Part shown: in pieces, positions 59,070-64,000 of the stretch
Layout: each line of letters begins with the position of its first letter
How positions within the stretch are numbered: position 1 is the stretch's first letter
From: Stylonectria norvegica
Lineage: Eukaryota > Ascomycota > Sordariomycetes > Hypocreales > Nectriaceae
Length of the DNA stretch: 64,000 bases
Direction of reading: 5' to 3'
NCBI GenBank assembly: GCA_014621405.1
Contig: JAANBC010000043.1
Location: 1-64,000 of the forward strand
Position numbers and translations under genes: made by a program
The notes under the pieces: generated by a model
The model's database searches: none
What the model was told of the DNA's origin: nothing
Seen by the model: only the letters and a program-made list of their open reading frames with translations

Positions 59070-62000
59070 TCAGCCTGTAGTCTCTGTAGACTCTAAGTTC
59101 TGAAACAAGATGTCGATCTTCTTTAATAAATCGGGAATGCGGAAAGGCTTTGACATGAGGTCATCCATTCCGCTTTGCAGCGCTGTCTTCATTTGTTCGT
59201 CCCGTACGTTGGCTGTCACCGCAATGACTGGAACACGCCCTTGTATGTTGCCCTCTCTTTCCATCTTTCTAATCTCACTTATGCACGCCAGACCATCCAT
59301 GTTCGGCATCTCAAGATCCATGAGAATGATAGACAGCTCTAAACCATCGGCTTTACAATACCGTGTCTTTTTCAGGAATTCCAAAGCCTCCAGACCGTCA
59401 TTGGCGGCGTTGACAGTACATCCGACCTTTCTCAGTTGGTTGACAAGAATCTTTTGGTTGATGATGTTGTCTTCTACGACAAGGACATTCATATCGCCAA
59501 CACTGAGATTGGTGCGTACGTTTTCCGTGACGAGCCCCGTGGTGGACTTTGGAGTCGATTGCGTCTTTTGAACCTGGGTCAAGGGGGTGCTTGCGCTCAG
59601 AGTTGGTTCGCCTAGCACTACCTTGGGAAGGACTTGTTCAGTTGGAGGGCTTGATCTCCGTGCCTTGACGAAGAAGCCAAAGTGGCTTCCTTGGCCCGCC
59701 GTGGATGCAACGCCAATCTGGCCGCCGTGCAGCTCGGAAAGGCGCTTTGAGATGAAGAGTCCGAGTCCACTGCCCCCGTATTGCGCATGAGTACGCGGGG
59801 ATGCTTGCTTGAAACGCTGGAAAAGGAGCTGTTTCTCGTCCTCTGTCAAGCCGCAGCCGGTATCCTGAACTCTGAAGCTCACGTAAAGAACCTCTCCAGT
59901 ACCCCATTCCTTGGAGCCGGTGACGTTGCCGACTTCTGACGCGGGTGGCACAAACTGAAAATCGGGGGTTTGTTTGCCATCCGGTGGATCGGTAGAAGCA
60001 CCAAGAGCAATAGTGATGGCCCGTTTCTCCGAAGCAGCCGTGAACTTTATGGCGTTTGTCATGAGGTTGATGAGAATTTGGAGGACCCGGCTTGGATCAA
60101 TGCTGACCCAGTCGACTGTAAGATCTTTGTAAGTTGTATTGACCTCCAAGGCCAGATCGATGTCTTTGGCTTGAATTTCAGGATCAAACATTGTCAGCAC
60201 GCGACGAAGTATGGCTACAGGCTGGCACACGACGGGGTTGATGAGTAAAAGGTTGGAGTCCAGCTTCGAGATGGTGAGGATGTCATCCACAACCGACTTT
60301 TGGTGCTGTACACATAGCGCAATCGTGTGGGCAGATTCGACGCACGACTCGATAGTTTCGTGCGTAGGAGACACGTTGCTGGTGACACATGCATCTAACG
60401 ATGATGAAATATCGTCTGCACATTGCAGGATGGCGCTGAGAGGGTTTCTCATCTCATGGGACGTAATGTCGATGAACTCGTTTTGCTGCCTCCTCGTCTC
60501 CTCGGCTTCCTGAAGCCGACGGGCCTGTAGGCCTTGCGCCCATTTCAGATGCGAGATATCCGTGATTGATCCCATGAGAGACCTGAGGCAGCCTTGGGAC
60601 GTGAACTCGGGATGCGACATGAATAAGACCCAGTAGTCGATGGATTCGCCGTGCATGTTGACCGGACTCGTTGATTTCTTGTTTAGCTGTAGCTCAGCGG
60701 ACCATGGGAGAAGCTCGTCTACCATAAGCCGCCATCCTTCGTTCATGGTCCCCATGCTACTCGGCAGAATAAATTCGGTCCAGGACATCTCGTTTTGGGT
60801 TTCCCTTGTATGGCCAGTCATTTCGTAGAAGCGCTCATTTGCCTCACGTAAGACGCCCTCTGGGCTGATCAAAAACATGCCAAGCGGCGAAAGTTCAGTC
60901 ATCCGTCGCAATCGGCTTGCTTGTAGGTTGAGTTGTTGGGTCAGCTCCTCTTTCTCCAGAGCTGCTGACTCTGCCGCGTTCCGGCTTCTTCGCGTCTCGT
61001 CTTCAAAGAGAATGACAGAGGCCAAAGACGCTGCCAACTGCCGGTTCAGGAGATTTGCGAAAGTCATGTACGCCTCATCATATGGCTTACGAGGGTTTAC
61101 CCCCATGACAAGGAATGCCAAAATTGCGTCTCCATTGGTGGGACGAACTGGGAAAATGACAGCTTGTCGGCAGGGTTCCCCAAATCCTCGCCAGTCGATG
61201 CCCTCGAGAAGGGATTCTGGCAGCGTTCCGTCTCTAGTGTGCAGTAGGGTCGGTTCTCGAGTGCGCATGGCTTCTCTGAAGGATGGCACGAAACCTTCAC
61301 GGCTTCTCTTCAAATCGAGATGCTCAGGCGCCGCAGCCAGGCCTGCCGGCACACCGATTGTCCCTTCCAATATGCACGCCTTGAGTGATATCGTGCTGCC
61401 TGACGAATTTGAAGAGTAATCCCCATCCTCGCCTTCTCCAATGGAGTATAGGAGAGCAAAGGGAACATCAAGCTCGTTGTCCTCGAGACTTTCCAATACC
61501 AGCTTCCAGAAGGCTTTGACTGAGGTTGCGTTGGTGACGGTGTCACTAAGTTTATTAATTGTGCGAAGTCGTCTCTGACTCAGGACTTGATCCGTAGTCT
61601 CGAAAGGCGCGTTGAAGAAGCCAAGTATCCGATCGCTGCCGCCGTAAAGAGGCGTGAGCGACCACGAGAAGTATGTCTCCTCGATGAAGCCGTGTCGGTC
61701 AATACAGAATATATCGTTTTCACTCCGATGGCTAACCCCCGTGCGTGCGGTTTCCGCGAAAACTGGCGCCAGTGAGCCCCAGACCTCTGCAAAGGGGCCC
61801 GAAGCTCCGGTGGCCATCATGGCTGGGTGCTTGTTACCTGCCACCTCAGTTGCGTAGGCCAAGTTGTACAACATGGTCAATTCACTGCCCCAGAAGAGGG
61901 TGACGGGGTACGGATAACTCATGCACAGGTTTGCAGCCTGGCGAAATTCGGGGGACCAAGAATCCATGGGGCCCAGGGGCGTGAGCCCCCATTCGATGCT

Positions 62001-62777
62001 CCGGGCAAATTCGAGGTGAGGTGACAGCAAACCGTCTGGTTTTGGAACAGTCCAGTCGGAGACTGCCTTGTCTGGTTTCGAAAGCACAACAGACGCGCTA
62101 TTTGAGGATATGGTGGTACCTTTGGAGCTGCCACCTTTGGACGTGTGCCGATGCCACGAAGCACTCAAAGGTTGATGTTTCTTCGGCGGTGCGAAGCTTG
62201 TTGTCCCGGTATACGCGTTTGTGGCTTCCGAGTCTGGATCAGCTGAGGTCTTAAGAGTCGCCCCTGGCTGCTCAAGGCGCCCATCCTGGCTGCCAGACTC
62301 GGGCGTCTGCTCCCTTCGCGAGCTAGCCACGGTCGCGTCATGCAGTGCGCTGGAGGATAGATCGCGAAGCGGGATGTCGGCCCGCCATGCGCGGTTACCG
62401 CTAATAAGTCTCCAGCGCTTTGATATTGTTGAGCCTGTCCAGAGAAGGTCTTTGAACAAGAAGGACAGTGGGAAGATATCTTTCGAGTCGTCTTGCTTCG
62501 TCCACCCCGTTGCCCAACTGCTAAAAGCCATGTACGATGTCGTGTCGACCTCACCGTTGGAAAAGTTCGTAGTATCATTTCGAGACACAGCGTCGAGTAG
62601 TCTCTCGTGTAACCTCAGAGCCGCGTTGCAAAACACGGGATGGATCACCTTCAATCCCGGTGCTGAGTGAGAGTCTTCATCCGGGTCGAGGTCGATGACA
62701 AACGTAGGGCGAGAGTCGGCATCTAGTATGTCCCTAAACCCAAGCTTGCTCAGCTCGTCCAGCGCATTGGCTTCCAT
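59070..62777 (-). CDS. Hybrid sensor histidine kinase with PAS and response-regulator domains
   Basis: A single long minus-strand exon of 1235 aa from the ATG at 62777. After a 270-residue variable N-terminus comes a PAS-like region (FARSIEWGLTPLGPMDSW, PVTLFWGSELTMLYN), then a GAF-like segment at about 410-600 and a second PAS at about 630-750 (LSPLGMFLISPEGVLREANE). The histidine-kinase core follows: DITSHEMRNPLSAILQ with phospho-His774, LMTNAIKFT (Asn908), DTGCGLT and GSGLGLFISKRLSELHGG. The receiver domain has LVVEDNIINQKI and LMDLEMPNMDG with phospho-Asp1154. In fungi such kinases relay phosphate through an HPt protein to regulators that control stress or developmental MAP-kinase pathways. 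No transmembrane segment is seen, so it is probably cytosolic. The signal it senses is unknown. Confidence 0.95.
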   Translation of the reverse strand: MEANALDELSKLGFRDILDADSRPTFVIDLDPDEDSHSAPGLKVIHPVFCNAALRLHERLLDAVSRNDTTNFSNGEVDTTSYMAFSSWATGWTKQDDSKDIFPLSFLFKDLLWTGSTISKRWRLISGNRAWRADIPLRDLSSSALHDATVASSRREQTPESGSQDGRLEQPGATLKTSADPDSEATNAYTGTTSFAPPKKHQPLSASWHRHTSKGGSSKGTTISSNSASVVLSKPDKAVSDWTVPKPDGLLSPHLEFARSIEWGLTPLGPMDSWSPEFRQAANLCMSYPYPVTLFWGSELTMLYNLAYATEVAGNKHPAMMATGASGPFAEVWGSLAPVFAETARTGVSHRSENDIFCIDRHGFIEETYFSWSLTPLYGGSDRILGFFNAPFETTDQVLSQRRLRTINKLSDTVTNATSVKAFWKLVLESLEDNELDVPFALLYSIGEGEDGDYSSNSSGSTISLKACILEGTIGVPAGLAAAPEHLDLKRSREGFVPSFREAMRTREPTLLHTRDGTLPESLLEGIDWRGFGEPCRQAVIFPVRPTNGDAILAFLVMGVNPRKPYDEAYMTFANLLNRQLAASLASVILFEDETRRSRNAAESAALEKEELTQQLNLQASRLRRMTELSPLGMFLISPEGVLREANERFYEMTGHTRETQNEMSWTEFILPSSMGTMNEGWRLMVDELLPWSAELQLNKKSTSPVNMHGESIDYWVLFMSHPEFTSQGCLRSLMGSITDISHLKWAQGLQARRLQEAEETRRQQNEFIDITSHEMRNPLSAILQCADDISSSLDACVTSNVSPTHETIESCVESAHTIALCVQHQKSVVDDILTISKLDSNLLLINPVVCQPVAILRRVLTMFDPEIQAKDIDLALEVNTTYKDLTVDWVSIDPSRVLQILINLMTNAIKFTAASEKRAITIALGASTDPPDGKQTPDFQFVPPASEVGNVTGSKEWGTGEVLYVSFRVQDTGCGLTEDEKQLLFQRFKQASPRTHAQYGGSGLGLFISKRLSELHGGQIGVASTAGQGSHFGFFVKARRSSPPTEQVLPKVVLGEPTLSASTPLTQVQKTQSTPKSTTGLVTENVRTNLSVGDMNVLVVEDNIINQKILVNQLRKVGCTVNAANDGLEALEFLKKTRYCKADGLELSIILMDLEMPNMDGLACISEIRKMEREGNIQGRVPVIAVTANVRDEQMKTALQSGMDDLMSKPFRIPDLLKKIDILFQNLESTETTG

Positions 62778-63099
62778 CCCATATTCGAGATTGATGTCAG
62801 GCTCGGACGCCCTTTGGACAGTTGTGTTTCTTGCCTGAGGGATTAAAGAAATTGTTATTGTCTTGTAGAGTATGTGACGAAGCCTCGAATGATGACGTCG
62901 CTAAGCGTACCGCCAGCGCTAAACTATTTCCGTATTCGGTCGGGCCTGACACTGAACCACTGAATCATTTTCCAGGGAAGGCACAAAGAAGTCTGGGAAA
63001 TGAATCCGAGTTCGCGGGCAACTTAATTAGAGCATATTAAAACAGCTTTAGGATAATTTTACAGTGATAAAATCGTTTTCTTACTTGTCCCAGGAGGGG
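62778..63099. other. Short region upstream of the kinase
   Basis: About 320 bp holds at least the proximal promoter of the histidine-kinase gene before the target duplication of the inverted-repeat element. It becomes AT-rich toward the element. Nothing else is recognised. Confidence 0.45.
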
Positions 63100-63107
63100 C
63101 TTTCTAT

Positions 63108-63463
63108 CGCCGGGTCTAAAAAGCACCCATAGTTTGAATAAAAGCACCTAGTTTCAGCCTAATCTAGTATAGATCGCAGGTCTCGACGTACCTAAGGTAT
63201 CTGTGAAGGTATCTGCACTGGCTTTAAGTCACTATATTTTTAGAAAATAGGATTTAAAATCTGAATATAAATCCTAGGAGTTTTAAAAGATAACTTTAGG
63301 GTTATTTAGGATTAGATAGGGTTAGCTAGGGTTAGTCCGGGGGTTTGGGGGGCGGTGGGAGCCCCCCTGATGTGAATGTGTATTTGTGTTATTAGGTGTA
63401 GGTACCTGGGATACCTCAATGGGTGCTTTCTATTCAAACTATGGGTGCTTTTTAGACCCGGCG
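63108..63463. mobile_element. MITE-like element with 41-bp terminal inverted repeats and 8-bp target duplication
   Basis: The left end 63108-63148 begins CGCCGGGTCTAAAAAGCACC. The right end 63422-63463 is its inverted complement, with one extra base near the inner edge. Both sides are flanked directly by CTTTCTAT (63100-63107 and 63464-63471), an 8-bp target-site duplication. Total length is 356 bp with no coding capacity. An 8-bp duplication points to hAT-type transposition; a 9-bp reading (GCTTTCTAT) would fit Mutator-like elements. It is non-autonomous, and no transposase lies in the window. Confidence 0.78.
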
Positions 63464-63471
63464 CTTTCTAT

Positions 63472-64000
63472 TCTTGAGCCACTCTTGTACTTTGCTCCAA
63501 ATTCACCTCGGATTCTTAGGAGCTTCGCCGCAAATACGTGGGCTAGTGCTTGGTCATTTGGTATGAAATTAAACTCATTGTACGTAGTATTCAACTGTTG
63601 TTTCCATCGTTGGAACGAAACTCGAAATAAAGCCAGCCCGCTGAATCGTAGACTCGAATGCCGGATGCCAGACGCCAACTGGAAAATGTTGTGTGACCCT
63701 ACTAAAAACATGGAAACCACAGCAACCGTTCAATCGTCGTTTTCAATTACCGGATATTCCGGTATTGTAAGAAGCCCTCGTTCATTTCTCTATTCCTATT
63801 CCCGTTCCTATTCCCGCCACCGCGATCAAAGTCCGTCGCGACATTTTTAGTAGGATCGATTGGAATGCTCTTCCGTAGGGAAGCCAACCTGTGTTTTCGT
63901 CATCGTAAATTCCGTAGTAGTTTTGTTGTATCCAGCTACAGGTTCATCCAAACTCCTCGTACCATGAGATCAAACTCCGTGGTATTGAGGGTTTCTTTTC
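63472..64000. other. Right-edge region, no gene seen
   Basis: Frames of 93 and 154 codons overlap on opposite strands with no recognisable motif. From 63,787 there are CTATTC/CCTATTCCCG repeats. I see no supportable gene before the window ends. Confidence 0.4.

Overview
The window looks like nuclear DNA of a filamentous ascomycete, probably a Sordariomycete. Genes are sparse, on both strands, and split by short introns (about 45-130 bp) with GTRNGY-type donors and CTRAC-like branch points. The families are typical of this group: HET-domain protein, Pth11/rhodopsin-like receptor, hybrid histidine kinase, AA1-like secreted protein, allantoate-type MFS transporter, RNase T1-type RNase and berberine-bridge oxidases. 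A 7.4 kb AT-rich block carries the C-to-T/G-to-A signature of repeat-induced point mutation (RIP). I do not assign a genus. No tRNA, rRNA, CRISPR or bacterial-type signal was recognised.

Layout. 1-20 kb holds the tail of an unknown gene, a C2H2 zinc-finger regulator (-), the ER lectin Yos9/OS-9 (+), a centrosomin-motif (Cnn_1N) microtubule-organising protein (+) and a small secreted double-psi beta-barrel protein (-), with long non-coding gaps. 20-28 kb holds a secreted FAD oxidase (+), a degenerate Ras-like GTPase (+), a secreted guanyl-specific RNase (+), a possibly broken cysteine-rich secreted protein and an MFS transporter (-). 28.3-35 kb has no recognisable gene. 35-43.7 kb holds a transcription-factor-like protein without a zinc cluster (+), a second FAD oxidase (-), a Pth11-like receptor (+) and an AA1-like secreted protein (-). 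45.4-52.9 kb is a complete but RIP-mutated Ty1/copia retrotransposon with 207-bp LTRs. 52.9-62.8 kb holds a HET gene whose ATG is only 54 bp from the element, an alpha carbonic anhydrase (-), an SDR (+) and a 1235-aa hybrid histidine kinase (-). The end carries a 356-bp terminal-inverted-repeat element with an 8-bp target duplication.

How genes relate. The first part (to 16 kb) is housekeeping or developmental. The rest reads as an accessory, environment-facing region: secreted enzymes and effector-like proteins, two oxidases, a transporter, a receptor, a regulator, a histidine kinase and an incompatibility-type gene beside repeats. There is no synthase backbone, so I do not call a biosynthetic cluster. 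Several pairs are tail to tail (regulator/oxidase 2, receptor/AA1, HET/carbonic anhydrase, SDR/kinase).

The observations most worth following are an antisense coding-like region between RNase H and the 3' LTR of the copia element, the HET gene abutting the LTR, the GTPase with lost catalytic motifs, and the small inverted-repeat element. All exon joins were inferred by eye from splice signals and frame continuity.
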